A stretch of 64,000 nucleotides of DNA from an uncultured Clostridia bacterium (GTDB lineage Bacteria; Bacillota_A; Clostridia; TANB77; CAG-508). The number at the start of each line of letters is the position of its first letter. Within the stretch, counting starts at the first letter, position 1. Of this stretch, positions 33,918-42,684 are shown piece after piece. The notes beneath the pieces are model-generated. The model had not been told where the DNA came from, did no database searches, and saw only the letters and a list, made by a program, of their open reading frames with translations. The DNA lies in NCBI GenBank assembly GCA_947628465.1, contig CANQZZ010000001.1, positions 20,818 to 84,817 of the forward strand, written 5' to 3'. The translations under genes were made by a program, and so were the position numbers.

Positions 33918-34204
33918 CATTCTATCTTAACAATAATGCATATAATTCTCTTCCTGAAGCACTTTATTATCTGGAAAAAGAAAGTCCAGATGTTTGGGAC
34001 ATAAGATGGGAAGAGTTTCTTGAAAATAGTTATAGTAATTCTGAGTTAGTAGATTTATTTACAAATAATGCTTGTGGTGATGCATTAAGAATTCTCGAGG
34101 ACCAGTACAGATTCGTTCAGTATCGTACTGCTTCAAATTACTTTTGTGAAAAAGATTGGCAAGGGTTAGAAGAAGATTTTAAGATATTAGTTAAGGAGAT
34201 TTAA
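33914..34204 (+). CDS. Small acidic protein, family A paralogue
   Basis: 96 residues, same N-terminal pattern as 33137 (hydrophobic strand, N-x-L-x-x-A helix) and the same total layout including FLENSYSNSELVDLF against FVDQAYSATEILNRM. Two bases separate it from the next ATG. Function unknown. Confidence 0.65.
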   Translation: MTFYLNNNAYNSLPEALYYLEKESPDVWDIRWEEFLENSYSNSELVDLFTNNACGDALRILEDQYRFVQYRTASNYFCEKDWQGLEEDFKILVKEI

Positions 34205-34206
34205 TT

Positions 34207-34452
34207 ATGACTGGTTTCATCTGGGGACTAATTATTGGCTATTCTATTTCTTGTTTAGTATTTCTTTTCTGGATCGGAAGAAGCTATCAGCTACATAATA
34301 ATGAGGACCTTGACCTTGATAAAGACGATGAATTAAAAGATATTACCATTAGAATTATTGATACAAATGCTTCTCCTGAAGAAATCTATAAGGTACTTGA
34401 GTCAGAAGAAGATGATAAAACAGAATCTTGCAATAACGAGGATAGTAAATGA
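34207..34452 (+). CDS. Small single-span membrane protein
   Basis: 81 residues: transmembrane helix at 2-23 (TGFIWGLIIGYSISCLVFLFWI) then an acidic cytoplasmic tail. TAAGGAG precedes ATG. The stop overlaps the next gene (ATGA). Confidence 0.65.
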   Translation: MTGFIWGLIIGYSISCLVFLFWIGRSYQLHNNEDLDLDKDDELKDITIRIIDTNASPEEIYKVLESEEDDKTESCNNEDSK

Positions 34453-35288
34453 GTTACGATATTAGATTGGTTGATCCTGTAACAAAAGATACAATCCAGT
34501 TTGATTCTCCGCATGCTATGAAGGGCGGTACATACGCTGTTGTAGGTACTACTGAAGCATGGTTGAATATCACGTACAACTACGCACGGTGGTATTACAA
34601 GGAAAGTGTATTTCCAGATAACGGAGAAGATAGAAGTGGGATTCGTTCTATCTATGATATGTCAGGCGCAGATAGTATTCCTGTCTTAAAACATGCCATT
34701 TCAACTTTGGAAGGAATGACAGAGGATTTGAGTAAAGGAGAAATAAAAGAATACAAAGAGCATAACGTGGATGGTTATTGGTTGCCAACGAGGGAGAATG
34801 CTATCAAGCCCTTATATCAGCTTTTAGCTATAGCAATGATGAGGCCGGATGGAATTTGGGAAGGGGAGTATATAGACTGCATAAAGAGAGAAACGATTTT
34901 ATCGTGTGCTAAGGCGCTTGAGAAACAAATTCCTACAAGACCAGAAAGCAACGGCAAGAATAGATTTAAGTGCCCTTACTGCGGAAATGAATTAGTAAGT
35001 GGATATAAGTATTGTCCTTATTGCGGGCAAGCTATTGAATGGGATATGATTATTACAAGTAAAAAGGGAAAGATTCAATCCTCTTACGGATCATTAAAAG
35101 AAGAACTAGGAAATAAGAAGTGGTTTACTTTCTATGCAAAGTCACTTGAAGATTTTAACTCTGTTTGTCAAGAGGGAGATGAAATACTAACAAGCTTTCC
35201 TTGTTGTGAATATAAAGGCATTCTTGGAGATATTTCCGTAAGAAAGATTCAAGATAATCTGTATTCTATCTACTTTTCACTGTCTTAG
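34449..35288 (+). CDS. Zinc-ribbon protein
   Basis: 279 residues. N-terminal domain of a kind common in phages (YDIRLVDPVTKDTIQFDSPHAMKGGTYAVVG); central double Cys zinc ribbon FKCPYCGNEL...KYCPYCGQAIE near 178-200; C-terminal beta-rich part. Likely binds nucleic acid or protein through the ribbon, role unknown. Last gene of the 33.1-35.3 kb operon; about 170 bases without a gene follow, with a small GGTACC-centred hairpin near 35310. Confidence 0.65.
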   Translation: MSYDIRLVDPVTKDTIQFDSPHAMKGGTYAVVGTTEAWLNITYNYARWYYKESVFPDNGEDRSGIRSIYDMSGADSIPVLKHAISTLEGMTEDLSKGEIKEYKEHNVDGYWLPTRENAIKPLYQLLAIAMMRPDGIWEGEYIDCIKRETILSCAKALEKQIPTRPESNGKNRFKCPYCGNELVSGYKYCPYCGQAIEWDMIITSKKGKIQSSYGSLKEELGNKKWFTFYAKSLEDFNSVCQEGDEILTSFPCCEYKGILGDISVRKIQDNLYSIYFSLS

Positions 35289-35462
35289 AATTGTATTTAT
35301 AAAGGGTACCTTTATGGAGGTATAATTCTAAGCCAACAATACTGAAAATCTATTGACAACTGAATAAGATATGAATTGGGTCTTTGAAGTATTAAGAACT
35401 CAATCATCTAGTAAAAGTATTATAGACGACAGGTCTATGAGAAATTAAAGGAGAGAAAGCGT

Positions 35463-36194
35463 ATTAGTATCAAAAGCACAGTTAAAAATCTTGGTAGGTC
35501 TGTACGTAGATTGAAAAAAGCAATTCTCATAGTTATAATTTCATTATTAGTATTCACAATAGTTAAATTTAGTGAACCACATCTAAAGTCTATTACAGAA
35601 CATAGTAATAGTACGAATATCGTAGAAACAACCGAAGTAGAAACAGATGAACAATCTTTACTACTTATCCCAGAAGAACTTGAAACGGATTCTAATTACT
35701 TAAATGAATCTACAGATACTTTACAGCAAGAAGAGATAACCTGTAGTATTATTGTAGAGGATAAAGATGCTATTGATGAAGATTGTTATTTAATAGCCGA
35801 GGGAGCAAGGGCGTTCAAAAGTTATATGGATTATAGATGTATAACTAATACTAGAAGTAAGGCTTACCAAGTTGCTAAATCGGCTACAGTATTAAGTAAT
35901 GGATTATTAGTTGTAGATGATGAATACTACTGTGTAGCTATGGGAACTTATTATGGTGAAGTAGGAGACAGATTCTATATTGAAACAGATGAAGGTAATT
36001 CGTGGAAAGTAATCATCTGCGATACCAAATCTGATAAACATACTGATAGCACACACCGATATACACTAGAGAATGGGTGTATGCTTGAATTTGTTGTTGA
36101 CACCAGGTTAATGCCAAAGAATAATAGGCTGTCTGGAACTGTGAATGGTTTAGGATTTTCAGGGAAGATAACATTGGTTAAGAAAATTGGTTGA
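35463..36194 (+). CDS. Membrane-anchored extracellular protein, probable ATT start
   Basis: Basic N-terminus (SIKSTVKNLGRSVRRLKK), one transmembrane helix (AILIVIISLLVFTIVKF), an acidic linker, and an extracytoplasmic domain (MDYRCITNTRSKAYQVAKSATV...ICDTKSDKHTDSTHRYT...LEFVVDTRLM) reminiscent of Asp-rich wall-associated domains in Firmicutes. The only good ribosome binding site, AAAGGAG (35447-35453), is 9 bases before ATT 35463; no ATG/GTG/TTG occurs in frame until TTG 35511, which has no SD and would lose the basic stretch. I therefore propose ATT initiation. Confidence 0.6.
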   Translation: MSIKSTVKNLGRSVRRLKKAILIVIISLLVFTIVKFSEPHLKSITEHSNSTNIVETTEVETDEQSLLLIPEELETDSNYLNESTDTLQQEEITCSIIVEDKDAIDEDCYLIAEGARAFKSYMDYRCITNTRSKAYQVAKSATVLSNGLLVVDDEYYCVAMGTYYGEVGDRFYIETDEGNSWKVIICDTKSDKHTDSTHRYTLENGCMLEFVVDTRLMPKNNRLSGTVNGLGFSGKITLVKKIG

Positions 36195-36223
36195 TGAAAT
36201 ATGATAGATTTCAGTATTATATT

Positions 36224-36253
36224 AAGGGAACAAGAATAAACTTGTTCCCTTAT
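36224..36253 (+). terminator. Perfect 12-bp hairpin before nrdD promoter
   Basis: TAAGGGAACAAG pairs with CTTGTTCCCTTA around AATAAA; no T-run. The 3' arm abuts the AAG of the next promoter, so termination and initiation signals are packed together. Confidence 0.55.
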
Positions 36254-36257
36254 AAGT

Positions 36258-36286
36258 TGTAATTTCTCATATTATATATTATAATA
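36258..36286 (+). promoter_or_regulatory. Phage promoter (TTGTAA-17-TATAAT)
   Basis: AAGTTGTAATTT, spacer 17, TATAAT (no TGC); about 70-base leader before nrdD. Confidence 0.85.
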
Positions 36287-36361
36287 GTTATAGAAGTAAT
36301 GCTATGATTCTTTGACATGAATTGTATAAACTAATACACATGTTGGAAAGGAAGGTTGCCT

Positions 36362-38653
36362 ATGAAGGTTGTAAAACGAGACGGCAAAGAGGTTGACTTT
36401 CAAAAAGAGAAGATTTATGAGGCTATTAGAAAGGCAAATGAATCAATCACTGTAAAAAGTCATCAGATAAATCAGAAAACTATTAGAGAAATAGTTGACA
36501 ATATTTCCGAAAACTATGAAAAACTAAATAGAACAAGAAGCGTTGAGTACATCCAGGACCAAGTAGAAAAAGAACTTATGGAAGCAAATGCTTACCATGT
36601 AGCAAAGGCTTATATAACCTATAGGTATAAGCGAGGCATGGTAAGAGATACTTACAAGGAGTTTATGAAAGAAATCCAAGCCAAGATGTCTGGGATGAAC
36701 ATTGAGAATCAGAACGCTAATCTAGATGAGCATAGTTTTGGTGGAAGAACAGGTGAAGCAACTAGAATACTAACAAAACGATTTGCTCTTGAGAATTGTG
36801 TTAGCGATATGGCAAGAGAAAATCATGTAAATAATCTAATATATATCCATGATTTGGATAATTATGCTGTAGGAATGCACAACTGTTTATCTATTCCTTT
36901 TGATGATTTACTTTCAAGAGGTTTTAATACTCGTCAGACAGATGTAAGACCAGCAAATAGTGTTAATACGGCTTTTCAGCTTCTTGCAGTTTTATTCCAA
37001 TTACAATCGTTACAGCAGTTTGGTGGAGTTAGCGCAACACATCTAGATTGGACAATGGTTCCTTATGTAAGGAAGAGTTATTTCAAGCATTATATTGATG
37101 GGTTGAAATACATTCTTAATATTGAAGTTGATAAAGATACAATAAATGAGTATATTGGAAAAGTATCTATTAACTCAGTTGAATATTGGAAGCATCCTTC
37201 GATTTGTAATTATGCTCTTGACATGACAGAAAAAGAGTTAAAACAAGCAGTTGAAGGAATGTATCATAATCTAAATACCCTGCAATCTCGCAGTGGTAAT
37301 CAGCTTCCTTTTACTTCCATCAATTATGGCACTTGCACTCTTCCAGAGGGTAGAATGGTTACAAGGGCTATATTGAACGGATCTATTAAGGGTGTGGGAA
37401 AATTTCATAAGACACCTATCTTTCCTTGTGGTATTTTTCAGTGCATGAATGGAGTAAATAGACATCCTGGAGAACCAAATTACGACTTATTCCAGCTTGC
37501 CCTTGAATCTACAGCTAAACGTCTTTACCCGAATTATGCTAATGTAGATTGGTCAGGAAATGCTGGTTATGATAAAGATGACCCCAGAACATATTTTTCT
37601 ACAATGGGCTGCCGCACAGCAAATGGTTATGATATCAATGGATTTGGTCAGTTAAAAGATGGTAGAGGGAACATTTGTCCTGTAACTATCATTCTTCCTG
37701 AACTTGCAAAGATAGCAGAAACTAAAACAATAAATTCTGGAAACTTTATATCTATATCTAATGGTATTTCTTCATCAGATGATGATGGATTTCAAGAAGA
37801 ATTGATTAATAACTTCTTTGATTTACTTAATCAAAAGATTGAAGAAGCTAAAGATATGCTGATTGAACGATTTGATTATATATGTAGTCAATCACCAGAA
37901 TCTGCTAAGTTTATGTATGAAAACGGAACTATGGCAGGATATATTCCTGAAGAAGGAATACGTAGTGCACTAAAGCATGGAACATTAGCTATAGGCCAGC
38001 TTGGGCTTGCTGAGGCGTTACAAATTCTTATAGGTAAAGACCACACTACTGAAGAAGGAATGGTTGTAGCCAAGCAAATCGAGTCGCTATTTAAGAAAAA
38101 AGCTGCAGAATACAAAGAGAACTATAAACTGAATTTTGGAGTATACTTTACTCCTGCTGAAACACTTTGTTTTACAGCAATGAATAAGTTCAAAGAAAAG
38201 TATGGAATAATCAAAGATGTTAGTGACCATGATTACTTTACAAATAGTATTCATGTTCCTGTATGGAAGAAGATGAATGCTTTTGAAAAGATTGATATTG
38301 AAAGTCAACTAACAGGATATTCTTCTGCGGGATGTATTACTTATGTAGAATTAGATAGTACTGTAAAGAATAATACTTCAGCACTTGAAAAACTTGTTAA
38401 CTATGCTATGGATAAAGATATTCCTTACTTCGCTGTAAATACTGACAATAATCTATGTAATGATTGTGGGTATCAAGATACAGACCTTGATGATGTCTGT
38501 CCAAGATGTGGATCAAGAAATATTCAGCAATTAAAGAGAGTTACAGGGTATCTAACCGGAGATTACAAAACCGCTTTTAATGCAGGTAAACAAGCAGAGG
38601 TTCAAGATAGAGTTAAACACACTGGGGTTATTGTAGAAGAAGTAAAGGAGTAA
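36362..38653 (+). CDS. nrdD: Anaerobic ribonucleoside-triphosphate reductase
   Basis: Glycyl-radical enzyme reducing NTPs to dNTPs without oxygen. N-terminal ATP-cone (KVVKRDGKEVDFQKEKIYEAIRKA), central barrel, C-terminal zinc site CNDCGYQ...VCPRCGS and glycyl-radical loop RVTGYLTGD (the Gly carries the radical). 763 residues from ATG 36362, which follows GGAAGG; an in-frame TTG at 36356 is less likely. Activated by NrdG at 38896. Its presence marks an anaerobic host. Confidence 0.95.
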   Translation: MKVVKRDGKEVDFQKEKIYEAIRKANESITVKSHQINQKTIREIVDNISENYEKLNRTRSVEYIQDQVEKELMEANAYHVAKAYITYRYKRGMVRDTYKEFMKEIQAKMSGMNIENQNANLDEHSFGGRTGEATRILTKRFALENCVSDMARENHVNNLIYIHDLDNYAVGMHNCLSIPFDDLLSRGFNTRQTDVRPANSVNTAFQLLAVLFQLQSLQQFGGVSATHLDWTMVPYVRKSYFKHYIDGLKYILNIEVDKDTINEYIGKVSINSVEYWKHPSICNYALDMTEKELKQAVEGMYHNLNTLQSRSGNQLPFTSINYGTCTLPEGRMVTRAILNGSIKGVGKFHKTPIFPCGIFQCMNGVNRHPGEPNYDLFQLALESTAKRLYPNYANVDWSGNAGYDKDDPRTYFSTMGCRTANGYDINGFGQLKDGRGNICPVTIILPELAKIAETKTINSGNFISISNGISSSDDDGFQEELINNFFDLLNQKIEEAKDMLIERFDYICSQSPESAKFMYENGTMAGYIPEEGIRSALKHGTLAIGQLGLAEALQILIGKDHTTEEGMVVAKQIESLFKKKAAEYKENYKLNFGVYFTPAETLCFTAMNKFKEKYGIIKDVSDHDYFTNSIHVPVWKKMNAFEKIDIESQLTGYSSAGCITYVELDSTVKNNTSALEKLVNYAMDKDIPYFAVNTDNNLCNDCGYQDTDLDDVCPRCGSRNIQQLKRVTGYLTGDYKTAFNAGKQAEVQDRVKHTGVIVEEVKE

Positions 38654-38659
38654 GTAAAA

Positions 38660-38881
38660 GTGAATTTTACAAAGAAAGAAATGATGGATGCGTTCCTTCT
38701 TTTTCTGGACGATGTGATTCATACTTTTGATTGTAAACAGGTTAAAGAAAAAGGCAACAAGTATTGTAAAAGTAGATGTGACTTGTGCATAGTAGAGCAG
38801 TACTTATCTCTTGCAAAAAAAGGGAAACTTCCAAAGATAGCTTTACAGTGTGAGGGAATTGATTATCCAGTAGTAAGATAA
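38660..38881 (+). CDS. Cys-rich small protein between nrdD and nrdG
   Basis: 73 residues with four or more Cys (FDCKQVKEKGNKYCKSRCDLCIVEQ), a possible metal site. GTG start, 6 bases after nrdD; 14 bases before nrdG. Position suggests a helper of the reductase or an unrelated passenger; no family recognised. Confidence 0.6.
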   Translation: MNFTKKEMMDAFLLFLDDVIHTFDCKQVKEKGNKYCKSRCDLCIVEQYLSLAKKGKLPKIALQCEGIDYPVVR

Positions 38882-38895
38882 GAAAGGAGCAACCT

Positions 38896-39393
38896 ATGAA
38901 TTATCTTGATATAATGGATTGCTCCGTTGTTGATGGAGAAGGAATTAGAGTAGTTTTATTTGTTAGTGGGTGTTCCCATCACTGTATTGGCTGTCATAAT
39001 CCGGAAAGCTGGGATCCAGATAATGGAAAAGAGTTTACAGATAAAACTGTAAGGACAATACTAAAACTACTTGCTAGGCCATATATTGATGGATTAACTA
39101 TCTCAGGTGGTGACCCCTTATTTATTGATAATTGCAGAGACGTATTAAAGTTATGCAAAGTAGTAAAAGATACATTACCAAATAAGACTATTTGGTTATA
39201 TACAGGCTATACTTATGAAGAAATTGTTGATACGGTTACTGACAATCATTATCATCAAAATATCGCTAATACCATACTAGGATATGTAGATGTATTAGTA
39301 GACGGTAAGTTTATTCTACAAGAAAGAGATATTACACTACCGTTTAGAGGAAGCAAAAATCAAAGAATAGTGAAGCTACACGATAAGTTGTAA
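38896..39393 (+). CDS. nrdG: Anaerobic RNR-activating radical SAM protein
   Basis: 165 residues. Radical SAM cluster motif CSHHCIGCHN (CxxxCxxC), VDGEGIRVVLFVSGC before it and LTISGGDPL after it. Generates the glycyl radical on NrdD. AAAGGAG precedes ATG. Ends H-D-K-L-stop, with the last codons formed by the following promoter's -35 box. Confidence 0.93.
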   Translation: MNYLDIMDCSVVDGEGIRVVLFVSGCSHHCIGCHNPESWDPDNGKEFTDKTVRTILKLLARPYIDGLTISGGDPLFIDNCRDVLKLCKVVKDTLPNKTIWLYTGYTYEEIVDTVTDNHYHQNIANTILGYVDVLVDGKFILQERDITLPFRGSKNQRIVKLHDKL

Positions 39394-39416
39394 TTACTAA
39401 GTAATTATGCTATAAT
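39388..39416 (+). promoter_or_regulatory. Phage promoter (TTGTAA-17-TATAAT)
   Basis: AAGTTGTAATTA, spacer 17, TATGCTATAAT; the TTGTAA includes the nrdG stop. Confidence 0.88.
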
Positions 39417-39447
39417 ATATCTATATTAAAATACTAGAGGTATTAAA

Positions 39448-39816
39448 TTGAAGATATCTGAAGCTAAAGAGCAATCTCGTGGTGTATTCTGGATAGTTGA
39501 TAATGAATTGCTGGCTTTTCCTTTTATAAATGATAGTTATGGTGTATCTAAAAGTGGATTAACATATAATCATGAAAAATTATGGAAAGAGTTAAAAGTT
39601 GGTAAAAATATTCCTTATAACTATTATCCGAGAGGAAGAGTAGAGTTTAGTAGTTCAGGTAGACCTATTGTTTGGATGAATCCAAATATCGATGAAGACG
39701 AATTTATTCCCAAAATTAAAACAGAATTTGGTCTGCGTGAAAATCCTAGAATAAATTATGATTTTAGTGAACACTATAAGTGTTATCTTGATGATGGATG
39801 GAAACCGGCGAGGTAA
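39448..39816 (+). CDS. PRGRV-motif protein, paralogue of 54966
   Basis: 122 residues. Shares FWIVDNELLAF and NIPYNYYPRGRVEF with the protein at 54966 (FWIIGNNFLSI; NVPYTHYPRGRVSI). A DUF-type protein found in Firmicutes and their phages; no activity known. TTG start after AGAGGT. Confidence 0.65.
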   Translation: MKISEAKEQSRGVFWIVDNELLAFPFINDSYGVSKSGLTYNHEKLWKELKVGKNIPYNYYPRGRVEFSSSGRPIVWMNPNIDEDEFIPKIKTEFGLRENPRINYDFSEHYKCYLDDGWKPAR

Positions 39817-39825
39817 TATTAGTTA

Positions 39826-40200
39826 ATGAAGATTGATATTTTTGAAAACAATTTACTTGAAATGGCTTACACAAGAGGTCATGCAATAGAGCTGTGTAGT
39901 AATTTAAGTAAGAAGTTTTCAGAACATTTTCTAAAGATAATGAAAAGTGGTTTAGAAAGCCCAGATTTTAATCATCATTGTTTAGAAATGCAGGCTTGGT
40001 TTGATAAAGTAAATAGTATCAGATTAAAACCAAATAATAAGAAAATTAGCAAAACTAATATTATAGATTGGTTTATTACCGATGGAAGAATAACAGAAGA
40101 TTTTATCCCAGAGCAGTATGTGGATAAGTATGAAGATTTTTGTATAGGCCTTCTGTCTGGTAAAACAGTTGAAGAATCGTTCATAGATATTTTGAAGTAG
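39826..40200 (+). CDS. Hypothetical protein
   Basis: 124 residues, helical N-terminal half with His cluster (FNHHCLEMQAWFDKV), acidic C-terminus. ATG 39826 lies 9 bases after the previous stop, without a strong SD. No family recognised. Confidence 0.55.
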   Translation: MKIDIFENNLLEMAYTRGHAIELCSNLSKKFSEHFLKIMKSGLESPDFNHHCLEMQAWFDKVNSIRLKPNNKKISKTNIIDWFITDGRITEDFIPEQYVDKYEDFCIGLLSGKTVEESFIDILK

Positions 40201-40204
40201 TAAG

Positions 40205-40233
40205 TTGTAATTTCTGAAATACTGTGCTATGAT
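40205..40233 (+). promoter_or_regulatory. Phage promoter (TTGTAA-17-TATGAT)
   Basis: AAGTTGTAATTT and TGTGCTATGAT with 17-bp spacing, starting right after the upstream stop; drives the deaminase gene. Confidence 0.82.
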
Positions 40234-40273
40234 AATACTTGTAAGATAGATAAAAGAAAGAGGAAATATTATA

Positions 40274-40678
40274 ATGACAAAAACTCAATCTTCCTTTTTC
40301 CGAGTTGCAAAGAATGTTTCTGAAATATCAGATTTTCCGAGAGTTAAGATTGGTGCTGTGGTAGTAAATAAACACCGTATCATATCCTCTGGGTATAATT
40401 CTAAGCAAAGGACACATAGACTTCAAGCGGAATATAACAAGAAAAGATTTGAAGGATACTCTTCAGGAATGCTTCATGCAGAGATGAGCGCATTACTACC
40501 TTTGATTAACAAGGTTGATTTGAGTAAGGCAACATTATATGTATATAGAGAGCAGAAAGACGGCTCTTTAGGTATGTGTAGGCCGTGTAAAGCCTGTATG
40601 GCAATGATTAAAGAATTAGGCATAAAAAAGATTTACTACACTACAAGCGACGGTTATGCGGAAGAATACATCGTATAA
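40274..40678 (+). CDS. Cytidine/deoxycytidylate deaminase-family protein
   Basis: 134 residues with the zinc deaminase signature: MLHAEMSAL (H-A-E) and CRPCKACMAMI (P-C-x-x-C). The VKIGAVVVNKHRIISSGYN opening is typical. It may make dUMP for ThyX from dCMP or deoxycytidine. AGAGGAA precedes ATG. The exact substrate cannot be decided from the sequence. Confidence 0.85.
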   Translation: MTKTQSSFFRVAKNVSEISDFPRVKIGAVVVNKHRIISSGYNSKQRTHRLQAEYNKKRFEGYSSGMLHAEMSALLPLINKVDLSKATLYVYREQKDGSLGMCRPCKACMAMIKELGIKKIYYTTSDGYAEEYIV

Positions 40679-40690
40679 GAAGTGATTGTA

Positions 40691-40930
40691 ATGGGTTATT
40701 ATAGAAGTCAGGAAAGAAATAGAAGATTAAAGAAACTCTACAATGAAAAGCACGGTTCTATATTTCCTATATTCTATGATGATAGAAAGCAAAGATTAGT
40801 TAAGTATAATAAAACAAAATACTGGAAATGGCTAAAAAGAAAAGCTAATAAGAGAGTAAGAAAATCTCAGCTTACTTTGAATAATAGCAAGTATAAGAAA
40901 CAGTATAATGTTTTCTTTAGTTATTGGTGA
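40691..40930 (+). CDS. Small very basic protein
   Basis: 79 residues, strongly basic (ERNRRLKKLYNEK; WKWLKRKANKRVRKSQ), so probably nucleic-acid-binding. ATG 40691 is preferred to GTG 40682, as AGAAGTGA precedes it by a few bases. No family recognised. Confidence 0.6.
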   Translation: MGYYRSQERNRRLKKLYNEKHGSIFPIFYDDRKQRLVKYNKTKYWKWLKRKANKRVRKSQLTLNNSKYKKQYNVFFSYW

Positions 40931-40934
40931 TTAA

Positions 40935-41306
40935 ATGAAAGATTATCCATTGTCATTTGATGATTTTAGTAAGTATTTATCTATTGTAGAAAAAGACGTA
41001 TCATTTCATGATTCCTTGTATAAATTATCGAATAACTTCTCAGAAGAAATAATTCAGGATTTTACTTTTGATTATCCTGACTTAGGTGTATATATTATTG
41101 AATTACTTGAAAAAGTATTCAAGGATGAAAGTCAATGGATTTCATACTGGTGCTATGAATTAGATTTTGGTAAACAGTATGAAGAGAATATTATTCAAGA
41201 TGAATATGGAAAAGATATTCCTTTGAAAACAAAAGAAGATTTGTGGAATATCATTGTTGGCAACTATGAAGCAGATAGTGAGGTGGATAAAAAGAATGAA
41301 GATTAG
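40935..41306 (+). CDS. Acidic hypothetical protein
   Basis: 123 residues, acidic and aromatic (SQWISYWCYELDFGKQYEEN). Four bases after the basic protein and overlapping the next gene by 11. Similar proteins are found as small early phage genes; function unknown. Confidence 0.6.
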   Translation: MKDYPLSFDDFSKYLSIVEKDVSFHDSLYKLSNNFSEEIIQDFTFDYPDLGVYIIELLEKVFKDESQWISYWCYELDFGKQYEENIIQDEYGKDIPLKTKEDLWNIIVGNYEADSEVDKKNED

Positions 41307-41928
41307 AGTAGTTGAAGATGAACAATTAGATAGAGAAATTCTAAATGAAACCTCATTGTCACGGTTAATTCAATTTACGGACAAATATTCTATTTGCTTC
41401 ATTACAGCATTCAAAGGTCCTATATGGATTAGAGATAACTATGAAAGTGATAAAAGACTTTCTCCACGCGAAGTAGCAAAGATAAATAGAGACAGAAACA
41501 ATAATCTGTTACGTGATATTAAGGGTTATGGATACAATTCTTTCAAAGTAGATGGAAGATATGAAAATCAAGAAAGGAAAGAAAAAGTATCCGACCTTGA
41601 TAATACTTCTTTGTATACGGATAAAGAAGAGAGTTTTGGGGTTATCAATACAGACTCTTCTGAATCAGGAATGGAAATGTTTATTAACAATATGAAAGAA
41701 CTTGGTAATAAATATGACCAAGAATCAATCTTGATTATTCATGAACAAAGTAGAGAAGGAACATTCTATTATCTTGATGCTTCTAATACTCCAGGTAAAG
41801 TAGAATCTGCAGGAAAGATGCATTTTGGAAATGACTATCCATTTAAGTCCTTAATTGATGGTAGACCAATGTATCTGGAAAGTATTTCTGGTGTGTTTGA
41901 AAGCCATAATAATATGTTTCACAAGTAA
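41296..41928 (+). CDS. Hypothetical protein
   Basis: 210 residues from ATG 41296 (GAGGTGG upstream). Contains RLIQFTDKYSICFITAFKG and a C-terminal ILIIHEQSREGTFYYLDAS segment. No enzyme motif recognised. Last gene before the Mtd-like structural gene. Confidence 0.6.
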   Translation: MKIRVVEDEQLDREILNETSLSRLIQFTDKYSICFITAFKGPIWIRDNYESDKRLSPREVAKINRDRNNNLLRDIKGYGYNSFKVDGRYENQERKEKVSDLDNTSLYTDKEESFGVINTDSSESGMEMFINNMKELGNKYDQESILIIHEQSREGTFYYLDASNTPGKVESAGKMHFGNDYPFKSLIDGRPMYLESISGVFESHNNMFHK

Positions 41929-41967
41929 ATTTTGATATTATATAATTATATATAAAGGAGAATAAAT

Positions 41968-42612
41968 ATGTCAATTCAGATTAAGCGCGGCTCTTCTCAA
42001 TATTGGGGGAGGGCAGAACTTGATGATGGCCAACTAGGTTACAATAAGGACAACAACATACTCAAGATTGGTGCAATAGACGAGACGGGATATAAGGGCT
42101 TTGATAGACAGCCCCCTATAAATCCTATTTGTAAGGTTTATAAAAGTGAACACAGTAATATAAATAATGAATGGGTAACGGATGTACTGGGTTATAACTA
42201 TACTGTAGATTGGTATATAATTAGGTATGGAGATTCAGATTACGGACTATTTTCTTTTTTCGCTAAGAACTCAATGACAAATATAACATACTCTGATAAT
42301 CTTTTATGTGGGAAGCTAGGTGTACCCATTCAGATAAAACAGAAGAACTACCCTATTTCAGTTACGATGGGCCGAAATAACAATATAGCTCCAGACTTAG
42401 AATATTCAGCTGTTGCAGGAGGATATCTTTATACAGACCCCAATTTATGGAGCGAGTATCAAGGAACAGCGCCGGCTGGAAACACTCTATGTGTAAACAT
42501 TTTCTTTCCTCCTGCAATTGGATCTAAACCAGTTTACATGGATACGATAACAGGATCCACTTTGATTGAAGTCAGTCAATGGCCAGATGAAGATTTTTAC
42601 TTATTAAAGTAA
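41968..42612 (+). CDS. Tail-fibre-like protein with Mtd-type N-terminus
   Basis: 214 residues. The opening SIQIKRGSSQYWGRAELDDG, QLGYNKDNNILKIGAID is the short beta-prism motif at the N-terminus of phage tropism-determinant/tail-fibre proteins (IxIKRG...L...GQLGYd...n.LkIG). Related openings occur at 43815, 49062 and 49291. The remainder is Gly/Ser/Tyr-rich beta structure. AAAGGAG precedes ATG. Likely a virion surface protein. Confidence 0.6.
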   Translation: MSIQIKRGSSQYWGRAELDDGQLGYNKDNNILKIGAIDETGYKGFDRQPPINPICKVYKSEHSNINNEWVTDVLGYNYTVDWYIIRYGDSDYGLFSFFAKNSMTNITYSDNLLCGKLGVPIQIKQKNYPISVTMGRNNNIAPDLEYSAVAGGYLYTDPNLWSEYQGTAPAGNTLCVNIFFPPAIGSKPVYMDTITGSTLIEVSQWPDEDFYLLK

Positions 42613-42631
42613 GATATACTAAAAGATTAAG

Positions 42632-42660
42632 TTGTAATTTCAATAGAAATATGCTATAAT
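42632..42660 (+). promoter_or_regulatory. Phage promoter (TTGTAA-17-TATAAT) for RNA operon
   Basis: AAGTTGTAATTT, spacer 17, TATGCTATAAT. No protein start follows; the transcript begins about 18 bases before the omega RNA scaffold and runs on into RNA-A and the tRNA array. Confidence 0.9.
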
Positions 42661-42684
42661 ATAAGCACAAAATAAATAAAGAAA

